Assembly (NCBI GenBank): GCA_900470775.1 | Contig: UCBZ01000017.1 | Coordinates: 353,181 to 417,180 of the forward strand | From: Hyphomicrobiales bacterium | GTDB lineage: Bacteria > Pseudomonadota > Alphaproteobacteria > Rhizobiales > Beijerinckiaceae | Length of the DNA: 64,000 bases | Direction of reading: 5' to 3' | In this document: one piece after another, positions 27,592-38,890 of the stretch | Layout: each line of letters begins with the position of its first letter | Numbering within the stretch: position 1 is the stretch's first letter | Made by a program: the position numbers and the translations under genes | The notes under the pieces: generated by a model | The model's database searches: none | Told to the model about the DNA's origin: nothing | What the model saw: the letters and a program-made list of their open reading frames with translations, nothing else

Positions 27592-27642
27592 GCTTCAGGA
27601 TGAGCCGTCTTGCGGTGAGCCAGCCGTCCAAGGAGCCCGCAG

Positions 27643-28329
27643 ATGATCAAGTTCTACTACCACCCCTCGCCCAACCCGGCGAAGGTCGCCCTCTTCCTCG
27701 AAGAGACCGGGCTGCCCTACGAGATGGTGCCGGTCGACACCCGCAAGGGCGAGCAGTTCAAGCCGGACTTCCTGGCGATCAACCCCAACGCCAAGACGCC
27801 GGCCCTGACCGACGGCGACGCCACGATCTTCGACAGCAACGCGATCCTGCTCTACCTCGCCGAGAAGACCGGCCAGTTCCTTCCCGAGAACACGCCGAAG
27901 GCGCGCGGCGAGATGCTCTCCTGGCTGATGTTCGTCGCCACCGGCATCGGTCCCTATTGTGGCCAGGCCGTCCATTTCTCCCGCTTCGCCCCGGAAAAGC
28001 TCCCCTATGCGATCAACCGCTATGCCCGCGAGGCCGAGCGTCACTGGGGGATCATCGATGTGCAGCTTGGCAAGCACCGCTACATGCTCGGTGACGCCTA
28101 CACTCTGATCGACATGTCGGTCTGGGGCTGGGCGACGCGGCTGTCCTTCGCCGTCGGCGAGGACTGGGCCGCGAAATTCCCGAATGTGAAGCGCCATCTC
28201 GACGATATCTCGGCCCGCCCGGCAGCCCAGCGCGCCGTCGCGCTGAAGGACGCCTTCGCCTTCAAGACCGATTTCGACGACGAGGCGCGCAAGTTCCTGT
28301 TCCCGCAGAACGCTCATCTCGCTGTATAG
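27643..28329 (+). CDS. Glutathione S-transferase family protein
   Basis: A 228-residue protein with an N-terminal thioredoxin-like GST domain (MIKFYYHPSPNPAKVALFLEE; glutathione contacts in NAKTPALTDGDATIFDSNAILLYLAE, residues 49-74) and an all-helical C-terminal domain. It most resembles the YfcG/YghU-like disulphide-bond oxidoreductase branch. It follows the haloacid dehalogenase gene on the same strand. Confidence 0.9.
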   Translation: MIKFYYHPSPNPAKVALFLEETGLPYEMVPVDTRKGEQFKPDFLAINPNAKTPALTDGDATIFDSNAILLYLAEKTGQFLPENTPKARGEMLSWLMFVATGIGPYCGQAVHFSRFAPEKLPYAINRYAREAERHWGIIDVQLGKHRYMLGDAYTLIDMSVWGWATRLSFAVGEDWAAKFPNVKRHLDDISARPAAQRAVALKDAFAFKTDFDDEARKFLFPQNAHLAV

Positions 28330-28359
28330 CGCCCCCCGGCGGGAGCAGAGGCGCTGGTG

Positions 28360-29868
28360 TCAGCCCTGCTCCCCGTTCTCGCCATCGCCGTCCTTGAGGG
28401 CGTCGAGCGGTGCATCGAGGGTGAAGACGAGGCCGGTCGGCAGATAGGCGCTCTCTGCCCTACCCCCTTGCGACGGGAAGGTCCGTTCGATCAGGCGCGA
28501 GCCGAAGCCGCGCCGGGACGGCGGGGCGACAGGCGGCCCGCCGCTCTCCTGCCAGCGCAGGCGGAAATGCGACACGCCCTCAATCTCGTCGATGCGCCAT
28601 GACAGGGTGACCCTGCCCGTCTGGTTCGACAGCGCGCCATATTTGACGGCATTGGTCGCGAGTTCATGCAGCACGAGGGTCAGCGCCAGCGCGGGCCTCG
28701 GGCCGACCACGATATCGGGACCACCGATCGTGAAGCGCTGCGAATCGCCCTGGATACCGACGACGCTCTCGGCGATGCCCGCCATCGGGGCATTGGCCTT
28801 CTGGCCGGCGACGAGCAGGTCATGGGCCCGCGACAGCGCCGCTAGCCGCGCGCTGAACGTCTCGTTGGCGGCCTCCAGGGAGGTGGCGCCGCGCAGGGTC
28901 TGCGAGGCGATGGCCTGGATCATCGCCAGCGTGTTCTTCACGCGATGCGCCAGTTCCTGCATCAGCAGCCGCTGCTGCGCCTCGGCCTCCTTGCGCTCGG
29001 TGATGTCGAGATGCGCTCCGATCAGCCGGGTCGCCCGCCCACTCTCGTCACGTTCGATCTGCGCCAGCGCGGAGATCCAGCGCACCGCCCCGTCCGACGG
29101 ACGCACGATCCTGTACTCGATCTGGTAATCCCGCGCCGTCCCCGAAACCGTCTCGAGGAAATGGCTTTCGACCATGGACCGCTCCTGCGGATGGATGCGG
29201 CGGACCCAATCCTCATGGCTCTCATGCTCGGCTTCGGGCGGCAGCCCGTGGATCAGCAGATATTCCGGCGAGCGCCTGTTGCGGAAGCCGTCGCGGAGAT
29301 CGACCTCCAGCCCACCGACCTTGCCGATCTTCTGGACCTGCGCCAGTTCCCGCTCGCGGCGGCGCAGCGCCTGCTCGGCCGCGTCGCGCTCGCGCTGGGC
29401 GCCGACCAGCGTCGTCGTCTCGATGACGACGGCAAGGACGCCGAGCACCGCCCCGCTGTCGTCGAAGATCGGGCTGTAATCGACATTCAGCCAGACATCC
29501 TCCGCCACGCCATTGCGATGCAGAACCAGCGGCAGGTCTCGATAGGACCGTGACTTGCCGCCGAAGACGACCTGCATCACCTCGCGATGCAGGTCGACCA
29601 CCTCCGGCCAGGCATCGAACACGCTGCGGCCGAGAATGGCGGGATGCTTGGCGCCGGCGATGACGCCATACGCATCGTTGTAGAGCAGAATGCCCGACGG
29701 TCCCCAGAACAGCACCATCGGAGTCGGTGAAGCGAGCGCGACCTGCAACGCCGATTTCAGGCGTTCCGGCCATTGCGGGGGCGGGCCGAGCCCGGTCTCT
29801 CCCCCGGCCCATGCGCGCAACTTGGCCCCGACTTCGCCGCCGCCGACCGGCCACGATCGCTCAGCCAT
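28360..29868 (-). CDS. HWE-family sensor histidine kinase with two PAS domains
   Basis: A soluble 502-residue kinase. PAS regions occupy about residues 40-155 and 185-292 (the second ends in the usual HLDITERKEAE). His308 in LAHRVKNTLAMIQA is the phospho-acceptor, HELATNAVKYGAL at 401-413 is the N-box, and W-Q-E at 439-441 is the HWE signature. The start at 29868 has GGGGGA upstream; 59 earlier in-frame codons look non-coding. No response regulator gene is adjacent. It is divergent from fhs. Confidence 0.9.
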   Translation of the reverse strand: MAERSWPVGGGEVGAKLRAWAGGETGLGPPPQWPERLKSALQVALASPTPMVLFWGPSGILLYNDAYGVIAGAKHPAILGRSVFDAWPEVVDLHREVMQVVFGGKSRSYRDLPLVLHRNGVAEDVWLNVDYSPIFDDSGAVLGVLAVVIETTTLVGAQRERDAAEQALRRRERELAQVQKIGKVGGLEVDLRDGFRNRRSPEYLLIHGLPPEAEHESHEDWVRRIHPQERSMVESHFLETVSGTARDYQIEYRIVRPSDGAVRWISALAQIERDESGRATRLIGAHLDITERKEAEAQQRLLMQELAHRVKNTLAMIQAIASQTLRGATSLEAANETFSARLAALSRAHDLLVAGQKANAPMAGIAESVVGIQGDSQRFTIGGPDIVVGPRPALALTLVLHELATNAVKYGALSNQTGRVTLSWRIDEIEGVSHFRLRWQESGGPPVAPPSRRGFGSRLIERTFPSQGGRAESAYLPTGLVFTLDAPLDALKDGDGENGEQG

Positions 29869-30176
29869 GCCGTTTTTCCCCCGAGCCGACCGACATGCGC
29901 TTGGTGTTTCCGAGTCCAGTCCATTGCGACGCCAGCATGCTGATGCCAGCCTCTGCAGCGCCCGGCAAGCCCGTGCCGACGTGCCCGCAGCACTAGCAGG
30001 CCGCGCCGGCTCCAGGCACATCAAAAGACATGGCGATCTTTGCAAAGCTTCGCGCGCCCGTCACAACGCCTGCGTGCCGCGAAAGCAGTGGCAGCACGCG
30101 CGGTTTCGCGGCAGTGTCGCGAAAACGATTCCGTGCGGATGACAGCCGCCGGACGAGGCTCAGCAGAGGGGCATGG
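29869..30176. other. Divergent promoter region between HWE kinase and fhs
   Basis: About 308 bases. Apart from the TTTCGCG inverted repeat at 30104-30124, no gene, RNA or riboswitch was recognised. Confidence 0.5.
30104..30124. promoter_or_regulatory. Inverted repeat upstream of fhs
   Basis: TTTCGCG-GCAGTGT-CGCGAAA, a perfect 7-bp inverted repeat about 53 bases before the fhs start. Operator-like position; regulator unknown. Confidence 0.4.
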
Positions 30177-31850
30177 ATGCCGACCGATATCGAGATTGCG
30201 CGCGCGGCGACACTTCAGCCGATCGCGGACATTGCGGCCAAGGCCGGCATTCCCGCAGCAGCCCTCAATCCCTATGGCAAGTTCATCGCCAAGGTCGATA
30301 CGCATGAGATCCCGGATTTCGCTGGGCGGCCCGACGGCAAGCTGATCCTCGTCACCGCGATCAATCCGACGCCCGCCGGCGAAGGCAAGACGACGACGAC
30401 GGTGGGTCTCGGCGACGGCCTCTCGCGCATCGGCAAGAACTGCATGATCGCGCTGCGTGAACCGTCCCTCGGTCCGTGCTTCGGCGTGAAGGGCGGCGCC
30501 GCCGGCGGCGGCTATGCCCAGATCGTGCCGATGGAGCAGATCAACCTGCATTTCACCGGCGATTTTCACGCCATCACCAGCGCGCACAACCTGCTCGCCG
30601 CGCTCATCGACAACCATGTCTACTGGGGCAACGGCCTCGGCCTCGACACCCGCCACATCGCCTGGCGGCGCGTGATGGACATGAACGACCGCGCCTTGCG
30701 CTCGACCGTCTCCTCGCTCGGCGGCGCCAGCAACGGCTTCCCGCGCGAGGACGGCTTCGACATCACCGTCGCCTCCGAGGTGATGGCGATCTTCTGCCTG
30801 GCGACCGACCTCGACGATCTCGAGGCCCGGCTCGGCAAGATCGTCGTCGGCCGCACCCGCGACAAGCGCCCCGTGACGGCCGCCGATCTCAAGGCGACGG
30901 GCGCGATGAGCGTGCTGCTCAAGGACGCGGTGATGCCCAATCTGGTGCAGACGCTGGAGGGCACGCCTGCCTTCGTCCATGGCGGCCCCTTCGCCAACAT
31001 CGCTCATGGCTGCAACTCTGTGGTCGCGACGCGCACCGCGCTGAAGCTCGCCGACTATGTGGTGACCGAGGCAGGTTTCGGCGCCGATCTCGGGGCCGAG
31101 AAGTTCTTCGACATCAAGTGCCGCAAGGCGGGCCTCAAACCGGCCGCCGCTGTGATCGTCGCCACCGTCCGCGCGCTGAAGATGCATGGCGGCGCCTCGA
31201 AGGAGGTGCTGGGCCAGGAGGATCTCGCCGCGCTCGAAGCCGGCCTGGCCAATCTCGCCCGCCATGTCGGCAATATCAGAAAGTTCGGCGTGCCGCCGAT
31301 CGTCGCGATCAACCACTTCACCAGCGACACCCCGGCCGAGCATGCGCTGATCGCGAATTACTGCCGCAACCATCTCGGCGTCGAGGCGGTGATCTGCCGG
31401 CACTGGGCCGATGGCAGTGTCGGCACGGAGGAACTGGCTCAGAAGGTCGTCGCGCTAGCCGAAGGCGGCGAAGCGGATTTTGCGCCGCTTTATCCAGACG
31501 CCATGCCGCTCTGGTCCAAGCTCGAGACGATCGCCCGCCAGATCTATGGCGCCGATGGCATCGCCGGCGATGCCAAGGTACGCGCCCGCTTCGCCGAGCT
31601 CGAGGCGGCCGGCTATGGCCATCTGCCGGTCTGCGTGGCCAAGACGCAGTACTCCTTCTCCGCCGACCCGACCTTGCGCGGCGCGCCGAGCGGACACATC
31701 GTGTCCGTCCGCGAGGTCCGGCTCTCGGCCGGAGCCGGTTTCGTGGTGGCGATTTGCGGGGACATCATGACGATGCCCGGCCTGCCGCGCGCACCGGCCG
31801 CGGAGCGCATCCATATCGATGCGCAGGGGCGGATCGAGGGCCTGTTCTGA
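30177..31850 (+). CDS. fhs: Formate--tetrahydrofolate ligase
   Basis: Makes 10-formyl-THF from formate, THF and ATP. The 557 residues carry the nucleotide loop [16 protein letters not shown] at about residues 65-80 and the family motif [19 protein letters not shown] near 95-115. AGAGGGG stands 5 bases before the ATG at 30177; the longer in-frame extension upstream has no family similarity. It can use the formate produced by the frm pathway earlier in the window. A diguanylate cyclase gene follows on the same strand. Confidence 0.96.
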   Translation: MPTDIEIARAATLQPIADIAAKAGIPAAALNPYGKFIAKVDTHEIPDFAGRPDGKLILVTAINPTPAGEGKTTTTVGLGDGLSRIGKNCMIALREPSLGPCFGVKGGAAGGGYAQIVPMEQINLHFTGDFHAITSAHNLLAALIDNHVYWGNGLGLDTRHIAWRRVMDMNDRALRSTVSSLGGASNGFPREDGFDITVASEVMAIFCLATDLDDLEARLGKIVVGRTRDKRPVTAADLKATGAMSVLLKDAVMPNLVQTLEGTPAFVHGGPFANIAHGCNSVVATRTALKLADYVVTEAGFGADLGAEKFFDIKCRKAGLKPAAAVIVATVRALKMHGGASKEVLGQEDLAALEAGLANLARHVGNIRKFGVPPIVAINHFTSDTPAEHALIANYCRNHLGVEAVICRHWADGSVGTEELAQKVVALAEGGEADFAPLYPDAMPLWSKLETIARQIYGADGIAGDAKVRARFAELEAAGYGHLPVCVAKTQYSFSADPTLRGAPSGHIVSVREVRLSAGAGFVVAICGDIMTMPGLPRAPAAERIHIDAQGRIEGLF

Positions 31851-31965
31851 GCGGAAACCCGCGCCGGCTCCGCTGCATATTGGCGGATTTTTAAGTCCTC
31901 CCCGACAGGGTTCTCCACCGGGAGGCTCGACCGGTTTGCAGCGGCCTCAAGGAGATGTCGCGACG

Positions 31966-33723
31966 ATGGGATCGGCCACCGCAGCCGCGCTGCTGCCCCG
32001 GGGCCTCAGGGCCAGGGTGCTGGGCTGGACGCTGGCGATCCTGATCGCGATCGCCTTGCCGGCGGCAGGAGCCTTCATCTGGCTCGTCGACACCACGGTC
32101 GTGAAGCTCGGCACGCTCTTCGCCGAGAAGCAGATCCTATTCGACCGCTATCGCGGGCTGGATTCGCTGATGCGCGAGGTTTCGCTCGCCGAGACCGTGG
32201 CGCGTTCGCCGGCCATCCTCGAATGGGCGCAGGACGAGACCGACCCCGCCAAGGCGCAACGCGGCCTGGCCGAGCTCGAGCACTACCGGCTCTCCTTCAA
32301 GGACCGCAGCTATTTCGCCGTGCTCGACGGCACGGGAAATTACTATTTCAACGACAAGGACAACACCTACGAGCACGATCGCCGGCGCTATGTCCTCAGC
32401 CGCGATAACCCCCGCGACGGCTGGTACTACAAGACGGCCAGCCTCGGTTCGGGTTGCCATCTCAATGTCGACAATGACGACAACCTCAAGGTCACCAAGG
32501 TCTGGATCAACTGCATCATCCGCCGGGGCGAACGGGTTCTGGGCGTCATCGGCACGGGCGTCGATCTCACCCAGTTCATCCGCGAGGTCGTCGATATCCC
32601 GCAGACCGGGGTGCAGAGCATGTTCGTCGACCGCAACGGCGCCGTGCAGGCGCATCGCGACCCGAAGCTGGTCGATTTCCACAGCCTGACCAAGGACATG
32701 AAGGCGAAGACCACAATCTTCACGCTGCTCGACCGCGAGCGCGACCGCAGCGCGCTGGCTGCGATGATGGAACAGGTCGCGGCCGGCGGTGCGCTGGTCC
32801 GCTCGCGCTTCATCCAGATCGATGGCCGTCAGGCGCTTGTGGGCGTCGGTTATCTCGATCGGCTCGGCTGGTTCAATATCACCATCATGGATGTCGACGA
32901 GATCATCGACCGGCGCCTGTTCGTTCCGATCGCCCTGCTGCTGGCGGTGATGCTGCTGGCCGCGGCGGCGCTGATGACGCTGCTGTTCAAGCGCAGCGTG
33001 CTCGACCGGCTGGCGCGCGTCGAGGGCGCGGTGCAGCAGGTCCAGGCCGGCCGCTTCGACGATGTCGCGACCGATCGCGGCGACGACGAGATCGGCCGGC
33101 TCTCGCAAGCCTTCAGCGAGATGGCCAGGACGGTCGGCGACAACACCGACAGGCTCGAACAGATGGTCCGCGAACGCACGCAGACCCTGGACCGCCTCGC
33201 CCATCTCGACCCGCTGACCTGCATCTCCAACCGGCGCGGCTTCGAGCGCGCCTTCGAGACCGAGCAGAACCGGGCGCGGCGCAGTGCCAGGCAGGCCGGC
33301 CTGCTGCTGGTCGACATCGACGACTTCAAGCCGGTGAACGACGCCCATGGCCATCATGCCGGCGACGCCGTCATCGTCGAGATCGTGGCGCGCCTGACCG
33401 GGCTCCTGCGCAATTACGACATCTGCGCACGCTGGGGCGGCGACGAGTTCATCGTGCTGCTCGGCGATGCCGGCCCGGCCTCGCTGTCATCGGTCGCAGC
33501 CAAGATCATCGAGGCCGTGCGGGCCGCACCGGTCAGCCTCGCCAATGGCCTGTCGCTGCCGGTCACGGTCAGCATCGGCGCCTGCCTGGTGGCGGAGGGC
33601 GCGACGCTCGCCGACGCCGCCAGCCATGCCGACATGGCGCTCTACGCCGCCAAGCAGGGCGGCCGCGACACCTTCGTGATCGACAATGCGGCGCGCCAGG
33701 GCGAGCCAAGCGCCACCCGCTGA
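31966..33723 (+). CDS. Membrane diguanylate cyclase (Cache-HAMP-GGDEF)
   Basis: A 585-residue sensor. A first membrane helix (about residues 17-40), a periplasmic Cache-like domain (about 45-310, with DGTGNYYFND and a ligand-pocket-like YKTASLG segment), a second helix (about 320-344), a HAMP segment and a GGDEF domain. The active motif GGDEF is intact at 491-495, and an inhibitory RxxD site, RNYD, is at 482-485, the required five residues upstream. It should make cyclic-di-GMP with product inhibition. AAGGAG precedes the start at 31966. Confidence 0.92.
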   Translation: MGSATAAALLPRGLRARVLGWTLAILIAIALPAAGAFIWLVDTTVVKLGTLFAEKQILFDRYRGLDSLMREVSLAETVARSPAILEWAQDETDPAKAQRGLAELEHYRLSFKDRSYFAVLDGTGNYYFNDKDNTYEHDRRRYVLSRDNPRDGWYYKTASLGSGCHLNVDNDDNLKVTKVWINCIIRRGERVLGVIGTGVDLTQFIREVVDIPQTGVQSMFVDRNGAVQAHRDPKLVDFHSLTKDMKAKTTIFTLLDRERDRSALAAMMEQVAAGGALVRSRFIQIDGRQALVGVGYLDRLGWFNITIMDVDEIIDRRLFVPIALLLAVMLLAAAALMTLLFKRSVLDRLARVEGAVQQVQAGRFDDVATDRGDDEIGRLSQAFSEMARTVGDNTDRLEQMVRERTQTLDRLAHLDPLTCISNRRGFERAFETEQNRARRSARQAGLLLVDIDDFKPVNDAHGHHAGDAVIVEIVARLTGLLRNYDICARWGGDEFIVLLGDAGPASLSSVAAKIIEAVRAAPVSLANGLSLPVTVSIGACLVAEGATLADAASHADMALYAAKQGGRDTFVIDNAARQGEPSATR

Positions 33724-33758
33724 CGTTCGAGCTTGCTGATGTTCCGCGGAAACACCGC

Positions 33759-33865
33759 GTCATCCCGGACAAGCCGCGAAGCGGCGCAGATCCGGGATCC
33801 ATCATAGGGCTCCGCATTGCCCTATGATGGATCCCGGCGCTCCGCTGCGCTTCGGCCGGGATGAC
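33759..33865. repeat. 107-bp palindromic repeat, GTCAT family
   Basis: Begins GTCATCCCGG and ends CCGGGATGAC. Inner arms GGGATCCATCATAGGGC and GCCCTATGATGGATCCC surround a short loop. The same length and layout recur at 52759-52865 with base changes. Confidence 0.9.
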
Positions 33866-33912
33866 GGCGTTCGGCGTGCAAACACGTCGCGCTCATTGAA
33901 TGCCAACCCCCA

Positions 33913-33943
33913 ACGAAAAAGGGCGCCCTTGCGAGGCGCCCTT
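33913..33943 (-). terminator. Rho-independent terminator of ftsH
   Basis: On the minus strand GGGCGCC-TCGCAAG-GGCGCCC is followed by TTTTTCG, about 30 bases after the ftsH stop. Confidence 0.88.
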
Positions 33944-33973
33944 TCCGAACCAGTCCGGCCGATCGCGACCGCC

Positions 33974-35899
<1,926 letters not shown>

Positions 35900-36010
35900 C
35901 ACCAGTCCGATCGGGCCTGCCGGACCAACCGGAAGAGGCCAAGAGTTTGCAAAGACTAATCTAGGTGCGACAGGGGCCCTTGCCAAGGGAAACAAGGCAA
36001 GACGCCCAAG

Positions 36011-37063
36011 CTATGACATCGCAGGGTGAACACCGCGTCTGCGTGGGCCTTCGCGCCGCAAGGTCAGGATGCCGTCAGCCCCGAGCGAGAGCACGCAGCC
36101 GGCCAAGGTCCGCCGCGTCGCAAGCGCCTGGCGCGCGGCATCGCGGAGCGCTTCGACGCAGGCCTCGAGGCGTTCAAGCCGGTTCGCAGCATTGCCCTCC
36201 CCGCCGACCTCTTCCAGCGCCAGCGCGACGACGCGAAGCATAATCTCCTCCGGTTCCGCCAGCAGCGCACTGAACCGCAGCCGCAGCACCGGAGCGTTGT
36301 CGGCCAGCAGCAGTTCCGGCAGCAGGGTCTTCGCCCGCTGCGCCGCGGCCTCGTCGAGCCGCGCGATGCGTTGGGCAAGCAACGCCAGCCGCTCCGCGCT
36401 CAGGCCCTCTTCCGCAAGGGCCGGCATCACAGCGCGCCAGCGCACGCGCTCGAAGCGAGTATCCGCATTGCTGGGATCGGTCATGAAGGACAGGCCCCGC
36501 GCCTGCACCGTCGCGACCAGCCGCGCCTTCGGCACGCCCAACAGCGGCCGCGCCAGCATGACGCTGCCCTTGCGGACACGCTCGCGCATCGCGGCGAGGC
36601 CGGAAGGGCCGGAGCCGCGCGCCATTCGCATCAGCAGCGTCTCGGCCTGATCGTCCTGCGTATGCGCCGTGATCAACACCGCACCGCCGAGCCGCTGCGC
36701 CTCATCGGCCAGAAGCGCGTAGCGGGCTTTGCGCGCCCGCTCCTGCACGCCGGTCGCAGGTTTGGCGCCATTCCAGAGCAGAATCCGATGGGGCACGCCG
36801 AGTTGCGCACAGAGCGCGGCGACGTCTTCAGCTTCGGCGGCGGAGGCCGCGCGCAAACCGTGATCGACAGTCGCGGCATGAAGCGCCGGGCGGCCCGGTT
36901 CTCGCGCCCATTCGGCCAGCAAAGCAAGCAGGGCGACCGAGTCGGGCCCACCTGAGACCGCGACGAGCAGCCTCACCTCCCCGGCCAGACCTGCAAACAG
37001 TTCGGCTGCCTCGCGGCGTCCGACCGGGAGATCAGCCGGATTCGTCTGCGGGACCGCGCTCAA
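36011..37063 (-). CDS. tilS: tRNA(Ile)-lysidine synthase
   Basis: Modifies C34 of the CAU-anticodon tRNA-Ile to lysidine. The PP-loop ATP motif SGGPDS is at residues 37-42 and the family pattern TAHTQDDQAETLLMRMARGSG is near 135. At 350 residues it is shorter than the E. coli enzyme but usual for alphaproteobacteria. The start codon is TTG, overlapping the cpoB stop (TTGA); the next in-frame Met would remove the PP loop, so TTG is kept. Part of the cpoB-tilS-ftsH group. Confidence 0.93.
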   Translation of the reverse strand: MSAVPQTNPADLPVGRREAAELFAGLAGEVRLLVAVSGGPDSVALLALLAEWAREPGRPALHAATVDHGLRAASAAEAEDVAALCAQLGVPHRILLWNGAKPATGVQERARKARYALLADEAQRLGGAVLITAHTQDDQAETLLMRMARGSGPSGLAAMRERVRKGSVMLARPLLGVPKARLVATVQARGLSFMTDPSNADTRFERVRWRAVMPALAEEGLSAERLALLAQRIARLDEAAAQRAKTLLPELLLADNAPVLRLRFSALLAEPEEIMLRVVALALEEVGGEGNAANRLERLEACVEALRDAARQALATRRTLAGCVLSLGADGILTLRREGPRRRGVHPAMS

Positions 37064-38013
37064 GCGCAGCCGGAACGCCGCCGCTCGCGCTCGATACCCT
37101 GCCGCACCGAATTCGGCGCGGAGGGGTAATCGACCCCGACCTTGGCGTAAGTCGCGCAGGCCTGGTCCTTGGCGCCGAGACCGTTCAGGGCGATGCCGAG
37201 CCGCAGCAGGCTTTCGGGCGCCTTGGTCGATTTCGGGGCGTCGTTGCTGACCTTCAGGAACTGCTCGGCCGCCTCGCGATAGCGCTTGCGCTGGAGATAG
37301 CTCTCGCCCAGCCAGTAGGTCGCATCAACGGCAAGGCGATCGCGCGGATAGCTCTGCAGGAACTGGCGGAAGCCCATCTCGGCCTGCTCGTATTCCTTGC
37401 GCAGGATCGAGGCATAGGCGAGGTCATAGGCCTCCTTGGCGCTCGCCGGGCCACTGGCCGCGGCGACGCTCGGGCCGCGCGGAACGGACGGCGGCAACGC
37501 GCCCTGCGGCATCGTCCGGCCGACGCCCTGGAGGTCGAGGGGCCCCTGCGCTGCCCCGCCCTCGGCGAATTCGTCCTCGATGATGCCGCTGATGCTGCCA
37601 TTGAGCGGGCGCGGCGCACCGGCCGCCCCCTGCTGCACGCTCGGATCGAAGGCATCGCCCCGGCGCTGAGGCCGCGGCGCGGCTCCAGCGGGCGGCGCGA
37701 CATTGCCCGGCGCAGCCGCGCCGCTCGGCCGGGCGCCGCCACGCTCGTTCAGGCGGAAATCGACATCTTCCTGGAACTTGCGGAGCTGGTCGCTCAAACG
37801 CTTGTTCTCGAACTGCAACTGCTCGATCTGGCCTGAGAGCTGGCGGATCTGGTTCTCCATCCGCGAGGTCCGCACCACCAGATCGGCCGCGTCCTGCGCC
37901 TGCGCGGGCAGGCTCAGGCAAAACACGACCGCGCCGAACGCGAACGCGGCCAGTCCGGCAAGGGCCCTGCGAGGGAGAACCCAATGATCGAGGCGGGACT
38001 GTCGGAGCATCAT
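37060..38013 (-). CDS. cpoB: Cell division coordinator CpoB (YbgF)
   Basis: A 317-residue periplasmic protein that links Tol-Pal constriction to peptidoglycan synthesis. A signal peptide ends after LPAQA near residue 39. Next come a trimerising coiled coil (about 50-85, RMENQIRQLSGQIEQLQFE), a Pro/Ala-rich linker, and three TPR repeats (about 190-315, including RDRLAVDATYWLGESYLQRKR). Its stop overlaps the TTG start of tilS. A hairpin terminator separates it from pal upstream, so part of its expression may come from another promoter. Confidence 0.93.
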   Translation of the reverse strand: MMLRQSRLDHWVLPRRALAGLAAFAFGAVVFCLSLPAQAQDAADLVVRTSRMENQIRQLSGQIEQLQFENKRLSDQLRKFQEDVDFRLNERGGARPSGAAAPGNVAPPAGAAPRPQRRGDAFDPSVQQGAAGAPRPLNGSISGIIEDEFAEGGAAQGPLDLQGVGRTMPQGALPPSVPRGPSVAAASGPASAKEAYDLAYASILRKEYEQAEMGFRQFLQSYPRDRLAVDATYWLGESYLQRKRYREAAEQFLKVSNDAPKSTKAPESLLRLGIALNGLGAKDQACATYAKVGVDYPSAPNSVRQGIERERRRSGCA

Positions 38014-38073
38014 CTAAGAACCGGGGTTGAGCGTGAAGGCTGGCCGTATAACACGTCATGACCACGGCCAAAA

Positions 38074-38115
38074 TATGAAAGGGCCGGCGCCTTCCCGAGA
38101 GGAAAGCGCCGGCCC
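38074..38115 (-). terminator. Terminator-like hairpin between pal and cpoB
   Basis: On the minus strand, arms GGGCCGGCGC and GCGCCGGCCC surround a 15-base loop region and are followed by TTTCATATTTT. It lies 29 bases after the pal stop and would end or attenuate transcription before cpoB. Confidence 0.75.
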
Positions 38116-38143
38116 TGTATCAAGTCTTAACTGATGCCGCGCG

Positions 38144-38665
38144 TCAGACGCCGGCGCCGGCGCCGCCGCCGGCACCGTCCAGCACCGTCACCGAGCGGCG
38201 GTTCTGCGACCAGCAGGAGATGTCGTTGCAGACCGCGACCGGCCGCTCCTTGCCGTAAGAGACGATGCGCATGCGGTTGCCCTGGATGCCGCGCGAGGCG
38301 AGATAGTCGCGCACGGTCTGGGCGCGGCGCGCCGAGAGCGAGAAGTTGTATTCGCGAGTGCCGCGCTCGTCGGCATGGCCCTCGACGGTGAAGCCGTAGC
38401 GCGGATAGCGCTGCAGCCAGGCCGACTGCTTGTCGAGCGTCGCGACCGCCGTCGGGGTCAGGTCGGTCGAATCGGTTTCGAAGAAGACGCGGTCGCCGAC
38501 ATTGACGACGAAGTCCTGGGCGCTGCCGGGCGTCGCGGCGCCACCGGCGCCGAAGCCGTTGGCGTCGGCGTTCTGGTCCTTGGCGCAGGCGCCGAGCGCG
38601 AGCGTGGCGGCGATGGCGGCGGCGAAGCGGATGGCGCGACCGCCGGCGAAAAGAGTGGCGAGCAT
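38144..38665 (-). CDS. pal: Peptidoglycan-associated lipoprotein Pal
   Basis: An outer-membrane lipoprotein of 173 residues that binds peptidoglycan and TolB. The lipobox LALGAC places the acylated Cys at residue 27 when the start is 38665; 29 in-frame codons upstream lack signal features. The OmpA-like domain has FTVEGHADERGTREYNFSLSARRA (Asp and Arg contact diaminopimelate). It follows tolB by about 225 bases, room for its own promoter. Confidence 0.96.
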   Translation of the reverse strand: MLATLFAGGRAIRFAAAIAATLALGACAKDQNADANGFGAGGAATPGSAQDFVVNVGDRVFFETDSTDLTPTAVATLDKQSAWLQRYPRYGFTVEGHADERGTREYNFSLSARRAQTVRDYLASRGIQGNRMRIVSYGKERPVAVCNDISCWSQNRRSVTVLDGAGGGAGAGV

Positions 38666-38814
38666 GATGGACTCCGGGCGTTCGATCTGTGCGAGGCGCG
38701 TTTCACGGACGACGTTGAAAGAAGAAGGCTGCGATGAACTTACGCTCATCAATGAAGCGTCAACCTAAACGAGACCTTGCCAGAACAAGGCGAAGTGGCG
38801 GCATTGCGGCATAT

Positions 38815-38822
38815 GGTTAACC
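38815..38822. promoter_or_regulatory. GGTTAACC palindrome upstream of pal
   Basis: Read on the pal strand this gives TTAACCAT, a CtrA half-site sequence, between tolB and pal. A full TTAA-N7-TTAA site is not formed, so this is weak. Confidence 0.25.
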
Positions 38823-38890
38823 AAATCCTGCGAAAGGCCGGTTTCGGCGCGATGTGGCGCTTTTGCACCGGATTTGGCTGTCATCTCGCC

